From: Microbacteriaceae bacterium
GTDB taxonomy: Bacteria > Actinomycetota > Actinomycetes > Actinomycetales > Microbacteriaceae
Assembly: GCA_025465095.1 (NCBI GenBank)
Contig: JAODME010000033.1
Coordinates: forward strand, 62,001 to 126,000
DNA: 64,000 bases
Direction: 5' to 3'
The notes under the pieces were generated by a model that was not told the origin of the DNA, did not search any database, and was given only the letters and a program-made list of their open reading frames with translations. Shown here one piece after another: positions 37,414-47,270 of the stretch (the first letter of the stretch is position 1; the number at the start of each line of letters is the position of its first letter). The translations under genes and the position numbers were made by a program.

Positions 37414-38383
37414 CGAACAGTTCGCGCAGCCAGGCGGACTTGGCAACGTGGTGGTGTTCCTGGCCGCCCTCGTGCTCGTTGAACGGATAGACCTCGATGC
37501 GGGTCGACCCGCCGCCCCAATGGTTGTAGGCGGCGAAGACCGTTGACGGCGGGCAGATGGCATCCATGAGTGCTACCGAGAAGAGCGTCGGCGCCGTGGC
37601 GAGCGGCGCGAGCGCTGCACCGTCGAAGTAACTGAGGGTACGGTGCGCCTGCTCGACGTCCCCGCGATTGCGACGCAGGTAGCGCACGATCTCAAAGTAT
37701 GGATCTTGATCGGTGATGGTGACCGCGCGCTCGAAATGACACAGGAACGGAACGTCTACCGCCGCTCCGAGCAGCCCCTCGGTGAGGGCGGCCGCCGCGA
37801 TCGCGATGCCGCCACCTTGGCTGATGCCGGTGACAACGACCCGGTCGGAGTCGACGAGGGCGAAGCTCCGGGCGGCCTCGACGGCGCGCACCGCATCGGC
37901 GAACACCCGCCGGTAGTAGTACGTATCCGGGTCGAGGATTCCGCGCGTCATTTGCCCCGGCGCGCTCCGCTGCCCAGCGTCAGGAGTCGGGTCGGAAGTG
38001 TCGCCCGTCGAGCCGCCCCAGCCCTGCCCGCGGGTGTCCATGGTGAAGTGGGCGTATCCGGCGAGTGCGAACTCGACATGCTGGTGCACGAGCCCGCGGC
38101 CACGGCTGTAGCCGAGGTATTCGACGACCGTGGGAAGCGGATGCGCGGTGCCCGCTGGAACATGCAGCCAGCCCTTGATGCGGTGCCCTCCGAAGCCGGA
38201 GAAGGTGACGTCGTAGCTGTCGACGAGCGCATATCCGTTCTCGATCGGCTCGAGGGCGGCGTTGAGCGGGAACGACCGAGTCTCATCGAGGGTGCGTGCC
38301 CAGAACTGTGCCAGATCTGTCGGCGTAGCAATCTCAGGTCGGTACTCGCGCAGCTCGCTCAGCGGAAGGTCGAAGTGTGCCAC
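37406..38383 (-). CDS. axeA: Acetylxylan esterase / cephalosporin-C deacetylase (CE7)
   Basis: A 325-residue alpha/beta hydrolase of carbohydrate esterase family 7. The nucleophile elbow GISQGG, the oxyanion region with DTRGQG before it, the acid in LMDAICPPS and the terminal histidine in HEGGQEHHH are all present. There is no signal peptide, so it would deacetylate short imported xylo-oligosaccharides in the cytoplasm, in keeping with the nearby xylose and beta-glucosidase genes. It overlaps glycerate kinase by eight bases. Confidence 0.93.
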   Translation of the reverse strand: MAHFDLPLSELREYRPEIATPTDLAQFWARTLDETRSFPLNAALEPIENGYALVDSYDVTFSGFGGHRIKGWLHVPAGTAHPLPTVVEYLGYSRGRGLVHQHVEFALAGYAHFTMDTRGQGWGGSTGDTSDPTPDAGQRSAPGQMTRGILDPDTYYYRRVFADAVRAVEAARSFALVDSDRVVVTGISQGGGIAIAAAALTEGLLGAAVDVPFLCHFERAVTITDQDPYFEIVRYLRRNRGDVEQAHRTLSYFDGAALAPLATAPTLFSVALMDAICPPSTVFAAYNHWGGGSTRIEVYPFNEHEGGQEHHHVAKSAWLRELFDA

Positions 38384-38438
38384 GGGTGCTCCTGATTCGA
38401 TTCGGGGGACTCGCCGAGCGTAGCGGCCCGCCCGCAGG

Positions 38439-39473
38439 TCAGCGCTCGAGCACCGCCGGTCGAGCGAGTCCGCGCACCATCGTCGTCGGCCAGCGCGGAT
38501 CGACCGTGAGCACCCGCAGTCCCTCTGACGTCACGACGACGGTGTCTTCCACCTTCGTGCCGGGAGCTGTCGGGTTCCAGGCGAAGGCCTGCCCGAGCGC
38601 TACGACGTCGCCGGCGCCTGGAGTGGCCAGGGGGTCGCGCGTCTCATAGCCCGCCGCCCCACCCTGGTGATGGCCGAGCCATTCCTCGTTCGCGAAGCCG
38701 TGCGCCGGGTAGGACCGTTGGATGCCGGCGAGGATGTCTCGCAGAGCAGCACCCGGCCGCGTCTCCGCGAACGTGTCGGCTTCCACCTCCAGGATGCGGG
38801 CATCCGCGTCCTGCTCCTCAGCCGATGCCGCCCCGAATCGCACCCAGCGGGTGGCGTTCGCGATGAGCCCGTGGCGTCGTGAGCAGACGACGAGCATCGC
38901 GCGCCGACCGAGCGGCTCGAGAGTGGGAAGCGGATGTCGCACGCTCACCCGCGACTCGCCGCCGACCAACACGACCAGCGGGTCGGCCCCGCGAGCGACG
39001 ATCCCGGCCGCCACGAGCGATGCCAGCTCGAATCCCGTCATCGTGGGAGTGGCGGCGGTCAGGGCATCGGTCAGGACGCTGGCGGCGTCGGCGCCGAGGG
39101 CGCTGAACCTCTCGATCTCGACGCTGGAGAGGGTGCGGCGCAGGTCGCGCAACTCGCCCTCGATTTCGGCTTCAGCGAGGTCCGCCTCGACGGTGAGCGG
39201 CTCGTGCCATTCACGCGATCGCACGATGACGTCCGCCGGGAGCTCCTCGAGCAGCATCCTTCCCGCCTCGTTCGAGGTGAGATAGACCTCGTCGCAGGCG
39301 GAGGTCACCCGGACCGAGAGGATGGGACCGGCGGATAGCGCGATATGCACCCTCGCGCCGTCAAGATACCAGCCGAGCACCGCGGTCCCCGTCAGGAGGA
39401 GCGACTGCGCCCCACGCTCGACCATGAGAGCGAGCACAGCCTCCCGTTTGCTCGATCGATCTGTGCCGTTCAT
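38439..39473 (-). CDS. M24 (Xaa-Pro peptidase)-like protein
   Basis: A 344-residue protein with the two-domain layout of creatinase/prolidase M24 proteins: a variable N-terminal half and a pita-bread-like C-terminal half with GHHQGGAAGYETRD and a final TKVEDTVVVTSEG segment. The usual metal-ligand aspartates appear to be missing: the region that should hold them reads VLVGGESRVSVRHPLP and HGLIANATRWV. It may be a catalytically altered or non-peptidase member, like creatinase. It is adjacent to, but 55 bases from, the CE7 gene. Confidence 0.75.
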   Translation of the reverse strand: MNGTDRSSKREAVLALMVERGAQSLLLTGTAVLGWYLDGARVHIALSAGPILSVRVTSACDEVYLTSNEAGRMLLEELPADVIVRSREWHEPLTVEADLAEAEIEGELRDLRRTLSSVEIERFSALGADAASVLTDALTAATPTMTGFELASLVAAGIVARGADPLVVLVGGESRVSVRHPLPTLEPLGRRAMLVVCSRRHGLIANATRWVRFGAASAEEQDADARILEVEADTFAETRPGAALRDILAGIQRSYPAHGFANEEWLGHHQGGAAGYETRDPLATPGAGDVVALGQAFAWNPTAPGTKVEDTVVVTSEGLRVLTVDPRWPTTMVRGLARPAVLER

Positions 39474-39567
39474 CTGGTTCCCTTCAGCGCTGTGTCCTGC
39501 TCCCCCGCTGTCAGCGCGTACCGCGTACCGCGTGAGTCAATTATGCCGTTTTGGGGCGAGGGCAGAC

Positions 39568-39602
39568 GGATGCCCCGGCGCGCGAAGCGGGCCGGGGCAT
39601 CC
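39568..39602 (-). terminator. Hairpin terminator after the mmsB permease gene
   Basis: An 11-bp perfect stem (GGATGCCCCGG at 39568-39578, CCGGGGCATCC at 39592-39602) lies 11 bases after the mmsB stop. It lacks a T-run, but its strength and position fit an end-of-operon element for chvE-mmsA-mmsB. Confidence 0.65.
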
Positions 39603-39613
39603 GAGGCGTACGA

Positions 39614-40837
39614 TCAGCGACCGCCGGAGCGGCGCTTGTTGAACACGTCGAAGGCGACGGCGAGCAGCAGCACCAGGCCCTTCACAGCCTGCTGCCACTC
39701 GATTCCGATGCCCATGATCGACATCCCGTTGTTGAGCACGCCGATGATGAGACCACCGATGATGGCGCCGCCGATGGTGCCGACCCCACCCTGGACGGCT
39801 GCGCCGCCGATGAATGCGGCAGAGATGGCCTCTAGTTCGAATCCGTCGCCCGCCTTCGGGCCGGCGAGGTTCAGCCGCGCCGTGAAGACAAGCCCGGCGA
39901 GAGCGGCGAGGAAGCCCATGTTGACGAAGATCCAGAAGTCGACTTGGCGGGTCTTGACTCCCGAGAGCTCGGCAGCGTGGCGGTTTCCACCGATCGCGTA
40001 GATGTGGCGGCCGAACACGCTGCGGGTGGTGAGGATTCCGTAGATCATCACGAGCACGGCGAGCACGATGAGGGTGATCGGAATGCCCTTGAAGGTCGCG
40101 AGTGCGTACGCGAACAGGCCGATGCCGACCGTGACGAGCACGAGCTTGGCAACGAACCAAACGAGCGGTTCCACATCTTGCGCGTACTGCTGTCGTCCAC
40201 GCCGGGTGCGCACCTGCTGCACCACGAGGAACACGATGGCGATCACGGCGACGCCGATCGTCAGCGGATCGACCTCGAATTCGCCCAGCAGGTCGGTGAG
40301 AAACCCGTTGCCAAGGGCGCGGTACTCGATCGGGAATGACCCGATGTTGGCGTTGCCGAGTACAACGAGGGCGAGGCCACGGAAGATGAGCATGCCCGCG
40401 AGTGTCACAATGAACGCGGGTATGCCGACGTAGGCGATCCAGAATCCCTGCCAGGCCCCTACGAGCGCGCCGACGCCGAGCGAGAGCACGATGGACAGCC
40501 ACCAAGGCAACCCCATCTGCACAGCGAAGACTCCGGAGATCGCGCCGACGAACGCGGCGACAGATCCGACCGAAAGGTCGATGTGTCCCGCGACGATGAC
40601 CATGACCATCCCGATCGCGAGGATCAGGATGTAGCCGTTCTGCACGATGAGGTTGGAGATGTTCTGCGGGCGGAGCAGGATCCCGTTGGTGGTGATGGAG
40701 AACAGCACGACCACCGCGATGAGCGCGAGGAAGATGCCGTTCTTGCCGAGGTCGGCGAGCACGTGACTCAGCGACGAGGTGAACTTGTTCTGAGGTGGCC
40801 CGATGGTCTCGGTGGCCGCCGCTTTAGTGTCAGTCAT
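39614..40837 (-). CDS. mmsB: Multiple-monosaccharide ABC transporter permease
   Basis: A 407-residue permease with around ten membrane segments. The conserved GHIDLSVGSVAAF and GGAAVQGGVGTIGGAIIGGL segments and the total length fit the GguB/MmsB/XylH branch of ribose-type importers. It pairs with the adjacent ATPase and binding protein to import xylose, arabinose, galactose or similar sugars. The ATG is 31 bases after the ATPase gene stop, on the same strand. A polar insertion after TRRGRQQYAQDV (about residue 210) separates two membrane halves. Confidence 0.93.
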   Translation of the reverse strand: MTDTKAAATETIGPPQNKFTSSLSHVLADLGKNGIFLALIAVVVLFSITTNGILLRPQNISNLIVQNGYILILAIGMVMVIVAGHIDLSVGSVAAFVGAISGVFAVQMGLPWWLSIVLSLGVGALVGAWQGFWIAYVGIPAFIVTLAGMLIFRGLALVVLGNANIGSFPIEYRALGNGFLTDLLGEFEVDPLTIGVAVIAIVFLVVQQVRTRRGRQQYAQDVEPLVWFVAKLVLVTVGIGLFAYALATFKGIPITLIVLAVLVMIYGILTTRSVFGRHIYAIGGNRHAAELSGVKTRQVDFWIFVNMGFLAALAGLVFTARLNLAGPKAGDGFELEAISAAFIGGAAVQGGVGTIGGAIIGGLIIGVLNNGMSIMGIGIEWQQAVKGLVLLLAVAFDVFNKRRSGGR

Positions 40838-40868
40838 AGTTGTGCTGCTGCTCCAATCACCTCGCCCG

Positions 40869-42398
40869 TCAGCGAGGCGTCTCCATGGTCATGAGTTTGA
40901 TGAGTGCTTCCGGGTTCGCCTCTTCGATCGGCAGTTCGCCGGTGATGCGGCCTTCAGAGATGGCGTAGATACGATCGCAGATGCCGAGGAGTTCCGGCAG
41001 CTCGGACGAGATGACGATGATCGCCTTGCCGGAAGCGGCTAGCCGATTGATGATCGTGTAGATCTCGTACTTGGCCCCGACATCGATGCCGCGCGTCGGC
41101 TCGTCCAGGATGAGCACATCCGGGTCGGAAAAAATCCACTTGCTCAGCACGACCTTCTGCTGATTGCCGCCCGAGAGTTTGCCCGTCTTCGCGAGCACCG
41201 TCGGCGACTTGATGTTCATGCTCTTTCGGTAGTCGTTGGCGACCTTGAATTCTTCGTTGTCGTCGACGAGGCCACGCCGGGAGAGCTTTCCAAGTGAGGC
41301 GACGGAGATGTTGCGCTTGATGTCCTCGATCAGATTGAGCCCGTAATGCTTGCGGTCCTCGGTCGCGTAGGCGAGTCCGTTGCGGATCGCCTCGGAGACG
41401 TCGCGGACCTTGATCTCCTTGCCGTTCTTGAAGACCTTCCCCGTGATCTTGCTTCCGTAGGAGCGACCGAAGAGACTCATCGCGAACTCGGTGCGCCCGG
41501 CCCCCATGAGCCCCGCGAGGCCGACGATCTCGCCGGCGCGCACGTTGAGGTTGACGTTGTCGACCATCACCCGGTTCGGGTCCTGTGGGTGGTGCGCGGT
41601 CCAGTTCTCGACCCGCAGCACCTCCTCGCCGATGTGCGGCGTGTGGTCCGGATACCGGTGCTCGAGGTCGCGCCCCACCATGTCCTTGATGATGCGCTCT
41701 TCGGTCACCTCCGATTTCGCGATCGTCTCGATCGTCTTTCCGTCCCGGATGACGGTGACGCTGTCGGCGACCTTCTTGATCTCGTTGAGCTTGTGGCTGA
41801 TGATGATCGACGTGATGCCCTGCCCGTTGAGGTGCAGGATGAGGTCGAGCAGATGATCGCTGTCCTCATCGTTCAGGGCGGCGGTGGGCTCGTCGAGGAT
41901 GAGCAGCTTGACACGCTTGGACAGTGCCTTGGCGATCTCGACGAGCTGCTGCTTGCCGACGCCGATGTCCATGATCTTGGTCGTCGGGTTCTCACGCAGG
42001 CCGACCCGGGCGAGGAGCTTCGCGGCCTCGGAGTTGGTCTTGTTCCAGTCGATCAGACCGAGCGCGCCGCGTTGCTCGTGGTTGAGGAAGATGTTCTCGG
42101 CGATCGACAGGTGCGGGCTGAGCGCGAGTTCCTGGTGAATGATCACGATGCCTTTGGCCTCGCTGTCGCGAATGTCGCGGAACTGCATTGTCTTGTCTTC
42201 GAAGACGATGTCGCCGTCATAGGTGCCGAGGGGGTAGACGCCGCTCAGTACGTTCATGAGGGTCGACTTGCCTGCACCGTTCTCGCCGCAGATGGCGTGG
42301 ACTTCACCACGCTCGACGAAGAGGGTGACATCCGACAGCGCCTTGACGCCGGGGAAGGTCTTCGTGATCGAACGCATCTCCAGGATGTTTGTTGTCAC
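40869..42398 (-). CDS. mmsA: Multiple-monosaccharide ABC transporter ATPase
   Basis: A 509-residue tandem ATPase. The first domain has [10 protein letters not shown] and [15 protein letters not shown]; the second has the degenerate [13 protein letters not shown]-loop, LSGGNQQKV signature and [16 protein letters not shown]. This double-domain form is typical of ribose-type importers. I choose GTG 42398 (with GGAG 11 bases before). The frame is open to 42503, with an ATG at 42431 as the alternative. It lies between the permease and the binding-protein genes. Confidence 0.93.
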   Translation of the reverse strand: MTTNILEMRSITKTFPGVKALSDVTLFVERGEVHAICGENGAGKSTLMNVLSGVYPLGTYDGDIVFEDKTMQFRDIRDSEAKGIVIIHQELALSPHLSIAENIFLNHEQRGALGLIDWNKTNSEAAKLLARVGLRENPTTKIMDIGVGKQQLVEIAKALSKRVKLLILDEPTAALNDEDSDHLLDLILHLNGQGITSIIISHKLNEIKKVADSVTVIRDGKTIETIAKSEVTEERIIKDMVGRDLEHRYPDHTPHIGEEVLRVENWTAHHPQDPNRVMVDNVNLNVRAGEIVGLAGLMGAGRTEFAMSLFGRSYGSKITGKVFKNGKEIKVRDVSEAIRNGLAYATEDRKHYGLNLIEDIKRNISVASLGKLSRRGLVDDNEEFKVANDYRKSMNIKSPTVLAKTGKLSGGNQQKVVLSKWIFSDPDVLILDEPTRGIDVGAKYEIYTIINRLAASGKAIIVISSELPELLGICDRIYAISEGRITGELPIEEANPEALIKLMTMETPR

Positions 42399-42551
42399 CG
42401 GCGTTCCAGCTCCTTCGATGGGGTAGTACATTGTGCGCCGGTGGGGGTACCTGAGTACACCCCACCGGCGCCGGGCCCCCTCTGCCTGTCCCGAACGAAC
42501 CAACGAATCGATCGGCCGCGCAGTGGGGAGATGCTGAGAAGAGTCTGCTGG

Positions 42552-43673
42552 TTAGCCGATTTCCTCTTCGGTCCAGTAGCCAGAGTCGACGAGCTCTGAG
42601 GTGATGTTGTCCTGTACCACGATGACCGGGTCGAGCAGGAAGGACGGAACGACCTTCACCCCGTTGTCGTAGTCCTCGGTGTTGTTCACCTCGGGCTCTT
42701 CACCCTCGAGGACGGCGACCGTCATCTCGACGGCCTTCTCCGCGAGGTCGCGGGTGTCCTTGAAGATCGTCGCGTACTGCTCGCCAGAGTTGATCGCCTT
42801 GACGGAGTCGAGCTCGGCGTCCTGACCGGAGATGATCGGCCATTCCTCACCAGTGGTGTACCCCGAGCCCTCGAGCGCGGAGATGATTCCACGGCTGATG
42901 CCGTCGTACGGCGACAGCACGGCGTCGACCTGGTCGCCGCCGGAGTAGTTCGCGGTGAGAATGTCCTCCATGCGGCTCTGCGCGGTCTCGCCGTCCCAGC
43001 GGAGCGTGGCAACCTGCTCGATGTCGGTCTGGCCGCTCTTGACGACGAGGGTTCCCGCGTCGATGAAGGGTTGCAGCTCTTCCATCGCGCCTTCGAAGAA
43101 GAAGAACGCGTTGTTGTCGTCGAGCGAACCGGCGAACAGCTCGATGTTGAACGGTCCTGCGGGGGCACCGTCGATCGGCGTTCCGTCGAGTTCGGTCAGG
43201 CCGAGTCCGTTCAGGACCGACCACGCCTGCTGCTGTCCGACAAGGAAGTTGTCGAAGGTGGCGTAGTAGCTGACGGCCTCGGTGTCGCGAAGCAGGCGGT
43301 CGTAGGCGATGACGGCGACGTCACCGGCTGCGGCATCCTCGAGCACGCTCGTGAGCGTCGTGCCGTCGATCGCGGCGACGATGAGGGCGACAGCGCCCTT
43401 CGTGACCATGTTCTCGATCTGGCTGACCTGGGTCGCGATGTCGTCTTCCGCGTACTGGAGGTCGACGTCGTAGCCGGCGTCCTCGAGCTGGTTCTTCAGG
43501 GCTTCGCCGTCCTGAATCCAACGCTCGGACGACTTCGTCGGCATCGCGACGCCGACGAGGCCGCCGCCTCCGCCGCCGCCGCCTTCGCCACCGCCGCCAG
43601 CAGGCGAGCAGGCCGCGAGGCCGAGGGTCAGTGCACCTGCGGCAACCGCCGCCAGGATGGACTTCTTCTTCAC
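42552..43673 (-). CDS. chvE: ChvE-type sugar-binding lipoprotein
   Basis: A 373-residue periplasmic-binding-like lipoprotein. The signal peptide ends in the lipobox LAAC, followed by a linker of 12 glycines and one glutamate. The mature part starts [18 protein letters not shown] and has the substrate region [20 protein letters not shown] and [17 protein letters not shown], which match ChvE/XylF-like multi-sugar binding proteins. GTG 43673 has AAAGGAAA upstream. It is the first gene of the importer operon and is preceded by a LacI-type operator. Confidence 0.93.
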   Translation of the reverse strand: MKKKSILAAVAAGALTLGLAACSPAGGGGEGGGGGGGGLVGVAMPTKSSERWIQDGEALKNQLEDAGYDVDLQYAEDDIATQVSQIENMVTKGAVALIVAAIDGTTLTSVLEDAAAGDVAVIAYDRLLRDTEAVSYYATFDNFLVGQQQAWSVLNGLGLTELDGTPIDGAPAGPFNIELFAGSLDDNNAFFFFEGAMEELQPFIDAGTLVVKSGQTDIEQVATLRWDGETAQSRMEDILTANYSGGDQVDAVLSPYDGISRGIISALEGSGYTTGEEWPIISGQDAELDSVKAINSGEQYATIFKDTRDLAEKAVEMTVAVLEGEEPEVNNTEDYDNGVKVVPSFLLDPVIVVQDNITSELVDSGYWTEEEIG

Positions 43674-43940
43674 TGTGTTTCCTTTCGTGGGTACCGATGA
43701 AGGGTAGTCATGGACTTATTCGGCTGTGGTACTCAACGGGTGGGGCCTCGTCCATGATGACCGCACCGTTCTGCCTCACGCGGAGTGCATCAATCGGGCG
43801 CGCGGCGAGTTCGGGTGGCGGGTGCGTCGGCGTGAAACCGCGGGCACGCGCGGGAGGCCCTGTTACCCGGGGCAAGGGAGAGAGCGTTCAATGCTTGACC
43901 TCTTCGTCATGCGGTGAGGATACGGGCTGGACGGGCGTCA
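43674..43940 (-). other. Long 5' leader of the chvE operon
   Basis: About 240-270 bases separate the operator/promoter from the chvE start codon. I see no protein-like frame and no riboswitch I recognise; several GC-rich inverted segments are present but none is compelling. Confidence 0.5.
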
Positions 43941-43956
43941 ATGTGAACGGTCACAT
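43941..43956. promoter_or_regulatory. LacI-type operator upstream of chvE
   Basis: ATGTGAACGGTCACAT is a near-perfect 16-bp palindrome located 10 bases downstream of the candidate -10. It differs at one base from the operator read from the complementary strand before the second lacI gene, and shares the ATGTGA/TCACAT arms with the araB operator. Confidence 0.8.
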
Positions 43957-43966
43957 CGTCGAGTAC

Positions 43967-43997
43967 ATGCTAGCCCGATAAACGCCGCCCGTGTCAA
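43967..43997 (-). promoter_or_regulatory. Candidate chvE operon promoter
   Basis: On the minus strand, TTGACA (43992-43997) and TAGCAT (43967-43972) are separated by 19 bases, immediately upstream of the operator. The araB promoter has the same -35 and the same 19-base spacer. Confidence 0.65.
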
Positions 43998-44023
43998 GCG
44001 GATGTTTCACGGTTGGGTAACGG

Positions 44024-45031
44024 TCAAGAACGGGGTGGCGCGGTCGAGGCGCGCACCACCAGTTCGGGCGCCTTGTGCTCGGCTGCGACAGCCGGACGAC
44101 CATCGAGGACCGACAGGAGTGTCTCCATCATCCGCGCACCCAGGTCGGTGAAGTCCTGCCGCACCGTGCTGAGCGGGGGCGGGAAGTGAGCCGCCTCGGG
44201 GATGTCGTCGAACCCGACGATGCTCACGTCGTCGGGAGCGGCGAGTCCGGCATCCGTTAGCGCGTGCAGCACACCCAACGCCATCTGGTCGTTGCCGGAA
44301 AAGATTGCTGTGGCGGCGGAGGCGCCGAGTGCGCGGCGGCGGATCAGGTCGGTCCCGATGGTGTAGCCGCTCTCGGGGAACCAGGTTCCAACGAACGGGC
44401 GCTGCACGGGGAGTTTGGCAAGCTCGAGTTCGTCCCGCCACCCGCGCTCGCGCTCGGCGGCGTCGACGGAGCCCGTGGGGCCGGCGATGTGCAGGATCTC
44501 GCGGTGCCCGAGGTCGATCAGGTGCCGCACTGCCGTCCGGGCACCGGAGTACTGATCGATAGAGACGCTGTGGAAGCCCGCCCGGCCGCTGCTCTCTGCA
44601 GCGACGAGCGGCACAGTGACGTCGAGTCCGCTGAGAGCGTCGAACACCGCATAATCCGAGACGATGAGCACGAGCGCCTCCACGTCCTGTCCGAGCAGCA
44701 CGTCGACAGCGCTCACCATCGCGGCCCGGTCCGCCGAGGCCATGCTTGCGATGCTGACCCGGTATCCCGCCGCCCGGGCCGCCTCGTTGAATGCCAGCGT
44801 GGTGCTCGCGGGACCGTATAGCGGCGCGCCCGTCGTTATGAGCCCGACCATTCGGGTCTTGCGGGTCACCAGCGCGCGCGCTGCGGCGCTCGGGCGGTAA
44901 TTCAACTCCCGGATCGCGGCGTCCACGCGCGCACGGGTGGCGGGACGCACCGTGCCCTCGTCGTTGAGCACTCGGGAGACGGTCTGATGGGACACGCCCG
45001 CGAGTTTCGCGACGTCGGTGATGTTCGCCAC
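44024..45031 (-). CDS. LacI-family regulator (first paralogue)
   Basis: A 335-residue repressor. The HTH starts ITDVAKLAGVSHQTVSRVLN, with hinge helix at RPSAAARALVTRKTR, and a periplasmic-binding-like effector domain follows. It starts at GTG 45031, 14 bases after araA, so it is the last gene of araB-D-A. The recognition helix (SHQTVSR) is almost identical to that of the second LacI at 49283-50293 (SYQTVSR), so both probably recognise the ATGTGA...TCACAT operators. The inducer is probably arabinose or a related sugar (inference). Confidence 0.92.
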   Translation of the reverse strand: MANITDVAKLAGVSHQTVSRVLNDEGTVRPATRARVDAAIRELNYRPSAAARALVTRKTRMVGLITTGAPLYGPASTTLAFNEAARAAGYRVSIASMASADRAAMVSAVDVLLGQDVEALVLIVSDYAVFDALSGLDVTVPLVAAESSGRAGFHSVSIDQYSGARTAVRHLIDLGHREILHIAGPTGSVDAAERERGWRDELELAKLPVQRPFVGTWFPESGYTIGTDLIRRRALGASAATAIFSGNDQMALGVLHALTDAGLAAPDDVSIVGFDDIPEAAHFPPPLSTVRQDFTDLGARMMETLLSVLDGRPAVAAEHKAPELVVRASTAPPRS

Positions 45032-45045
45032 GGTCCGTGGTACGG

Positions 45046-46566
45046 CTACAGGCCGCGCGCGAGGCGGTAGTAGGCCTGGTTCCAGCGCAGTTCCCGCGCG
45101 AAGTCGCGCAGGTTGGTGTCCTTGTCGATGACTACGAGCTCGTTACGGGCGATCTCGGCGAAATCCTCGAAAACGTCAATCCCGACCTGGGTGCTCATGA
45201 CCGTGTGGTGCGCGGCGCCGGCGGTGAGCCACGCGGCGGCGCTCGTCGCGAAGTCCGGCTCCGGCTTCCAGACGGCGCGCGCGACCGGCAGCTTGGGCAG
45301 CGGCTCCGGCAGTGGCACTACTTCGACGACGTTCGCGACGAGCCGGAATCTGTCGCGCATATCGGAGAGGGCGACGACAACGGCGGGTCCGGCATCCGTG
45401 TCGAAGACGAGGCGAACCGGGTCCTCCCTGCCGCCGATGCCGAGCGCGTGGACCTCGAGGCTCGGCCTCGACGTCGTGAGCGACGGGCACACCTCGAGCA
45501 TGTGGGCACCGAGGATGAGTTCGTTCCCTGGCGTCATGTCGTACGTGTAGTCCTCCATGAGGGAGGCGCCCCCCGGCAGTCCTGCGCCCATGACCTTCGC
45601 CGCTCGAACGAGAACAGCGGTCTTCCAGTCTCCCTCGGCCCCGAAACCGTATCCGTCGGCCATGAGACGCTGCACGGCGAGTCCGGGCAGCTGGCGGAGC
45701 CCGCCGAGGTCCTCGAAGCTAGTAGTGAACGCGCTGAAGCCGCCGGCCTCGAGGAAGGACCGCAGGCCGAGCTCGATTCGGGCGCCATAGCGCAGCGACT
45801 CGTGCTGTTCCGCCCCTTTGCGCAGTTCGGGGACGACCTCGTAGAGGTCCTCGTATTCGGCGACGAGGGCGTCGACAGCCGCATCAGTGGTGGCGTCAAC
45901 GACCTCGACGAGGTCATTCACCCCCCAGGTGTTGACCTGAACACCGAACTGGAGCTCAGCCTCGGTCTTGTCCCCCTCGGTGACGGCGACGAAGCGCATG
46001 TTGTCGCCGAATCGCGCCAGCTTGAGTTCGTGGGTGGCAGCCCAGCCCGCGGCGGCCCGGCTCCACGTGCCGACCTTCGCCGTGACGCGAGGATCGGACA
46101 CGTGCCCGACCACCGTCTTGCGGGCGACGCCGAGGCGGGTCTGGATGTATCCGAACTCACGGTCGCCGTGCGCAGCCTGGTTGAGGTTCATGAAGTCCAT
46201 GTCGATCTCGGACCACGGCAGCGCGATATTCGACTGGGTGTGCAGGTGAAGCAGCGGCTTACGCAGCAGATCGAGTCCGGTGATCCACATCTTCGCGGGG
46301 CTGAAGGTGTGCATCCAGGCGATGACGCCGACGACGTTGTCCTGCGCATTCGCGTCGAGGGCGAGCCGCTTGATCGAATCGGACTCCTTGAGCACGGGCT
46401 TCCAGACGACGGTGACTGGGATGTCGCTCGCCGCCTCGAGAGAGCGCGCGATTTCCTTCGACTGTTCGGCCACCTGGCGCAGGGTCTCCTCGCCGTAGAG
46501 GTTTTGACTGCCGGTCACGAACCACACCTCGTAGTCGGCGAGGTTCGGGATGATGGAGCCGGTCAT
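45046..46566 (-). CDS. araA: L-arabinose isomerase
   Basis: A 506-residue isomerase converting L-arabinose to L-ribulose. It begins [18 protein letters not shown] and carries the family segments [41 protein letters not shown] and the C-terminal EVCPSL and AGAAHH (metal-binding histidine region). Its ATG overlaps the araD stop by four bases. Length is exactly typical (~500). Confidence 0.97.
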   Translation of the reverse strand: MTGSIIPNLADYEVWFVTGSQNLYGEETLRQVAEQSKEIARSLEAASDIPVTVVWKPVLKESDSIKRLALDANAQDNVVGVIAWMHTFSPAKMWITGLDLLRKPLLHLHTQSNIALPWSEIDMDFMNLNQAAHGDREFGYIQTRLGVARKTVVGHVSDPRVTAKVGTWSRAAAGWAATHELKLARFGDNMRFVAVTEGDKTEAELQFGVQVNTWGVNDLVEVVDATTDAAVDALVAEYEDLYEVVPELRKGAEQHESLRYGARIELGLRSFLEAGGFSAFTTSFEDLGGLRQLPGLAVQRLMADGYGFGAEGDWKTAVLVRAAKVMGAGLPGGASLMEDYTYDMTPGNELILGAHMLEVCPSLTTSRPSLEVHALGIGGREDPVRLVFDTDAGPAVVVALSDMRDRFRLVANVVEVVPLPEPLPKLPVARAVWKPEPDFATSAAAWLTAGAAHHTVMSTQVGIDVFEDFAEIARNELVVIDKDTNLRDFARELRWNQAYYRLARGL

Positions 46567-47270
46567 GACGTCTGTCCTTCTGTTGTGGTCGCAGGCCTCT
46601 GGCCATACACGTTCTGGTACCGATCGAAAAGCGCGTCGATTTTGTCCTGCGGTATCGGGATGACGTCGCCGAGCTGGCGGGCGATGTGCACGGTGCGTGC
46701 GACATCCTCCGCCATGACAGCCGCCTTGACCGCGTCACGGGGGCTCGATCCGATGGTGAACACTCCGTGGTTCTGCATGAGCACCGCCCGGGAACGGTGA
46801 CCCGCGAGGGTCTCGACGATGCCCTCACCGATCGATTCGTCGCCGATGATCGCGAATGGCCCGACCGGGATCTCACCGCCGAACTCGTCGGCCTGTCCGG
46901 TGATGACGCAAGGCACGGCTTCGCCCCGAGCCGCCCACGCCGTCGCATAGGTGGAGTGCGTGTGCACGACTCCGTTCACGTGAGACATGTGCCGGTAGAC
47001 GTACGCGTGTGCGGCCATGTCGCTGGACGGGCTGCGCTCACTGCCCTCGGAACCCCGGATGACGTTACCGTCGAGGTCGCAGAGGATCATGTTGGCCGGT
47101 GTCAGGTCGTCGTACTCGACGCCGCTCGGCTTGATTACGAAGAGGTCGGCCCCGGGCACGCGCCCCGAGATGTTACCGCCGGTCCAGATGACGAGGCCGT
47201 AGCGGGTGAGCTGTTCGTGCAGCGTCGCAACATCCTCGCGGACGCGCAGAATGTCGTCCCCAAGACTCAT
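46563..47270 (-). CDS. araD: L-ribulose-5-phosphate 4-epimerase
   Basis: A 235-residue class II aldolase-fold enzyme converting L-ribulose 5-phosphate to D-xylulose 5-phosphate, linking arabinose to the pentose phosphate pathway. It has [20 protein letters not shown], the acidic [14 protein letters not shown] segment and zinc histidines in HTHSTYAT plus a later MQNHGVFT. Its ATG at 47270 overlaps the araB stop and its stop overlaps araA, so the three genes are translationally coupled. Confidence 0.96.
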   Translation of the reverse strand: MSLGDDILRVREDVATLHEQLTRYGLVIWTGGNISGRVPGADLFVIKPSGVEYDDLTPANMILCDLDGNVIRGSEGSERSPSSDMAAHAYVYRHMSHVNGVVHTHSTYATAWAARGEAVPCVITGQADEFGGEIPVGPFAIIGDESIGEGIVETLAGHRSRAVLMQNHGVFTIGSSPRDAVKAAVMAEDVARTVHIARQLGDVIPIPQDKIDALFDRYQNVYGQRPATTTEGQTS

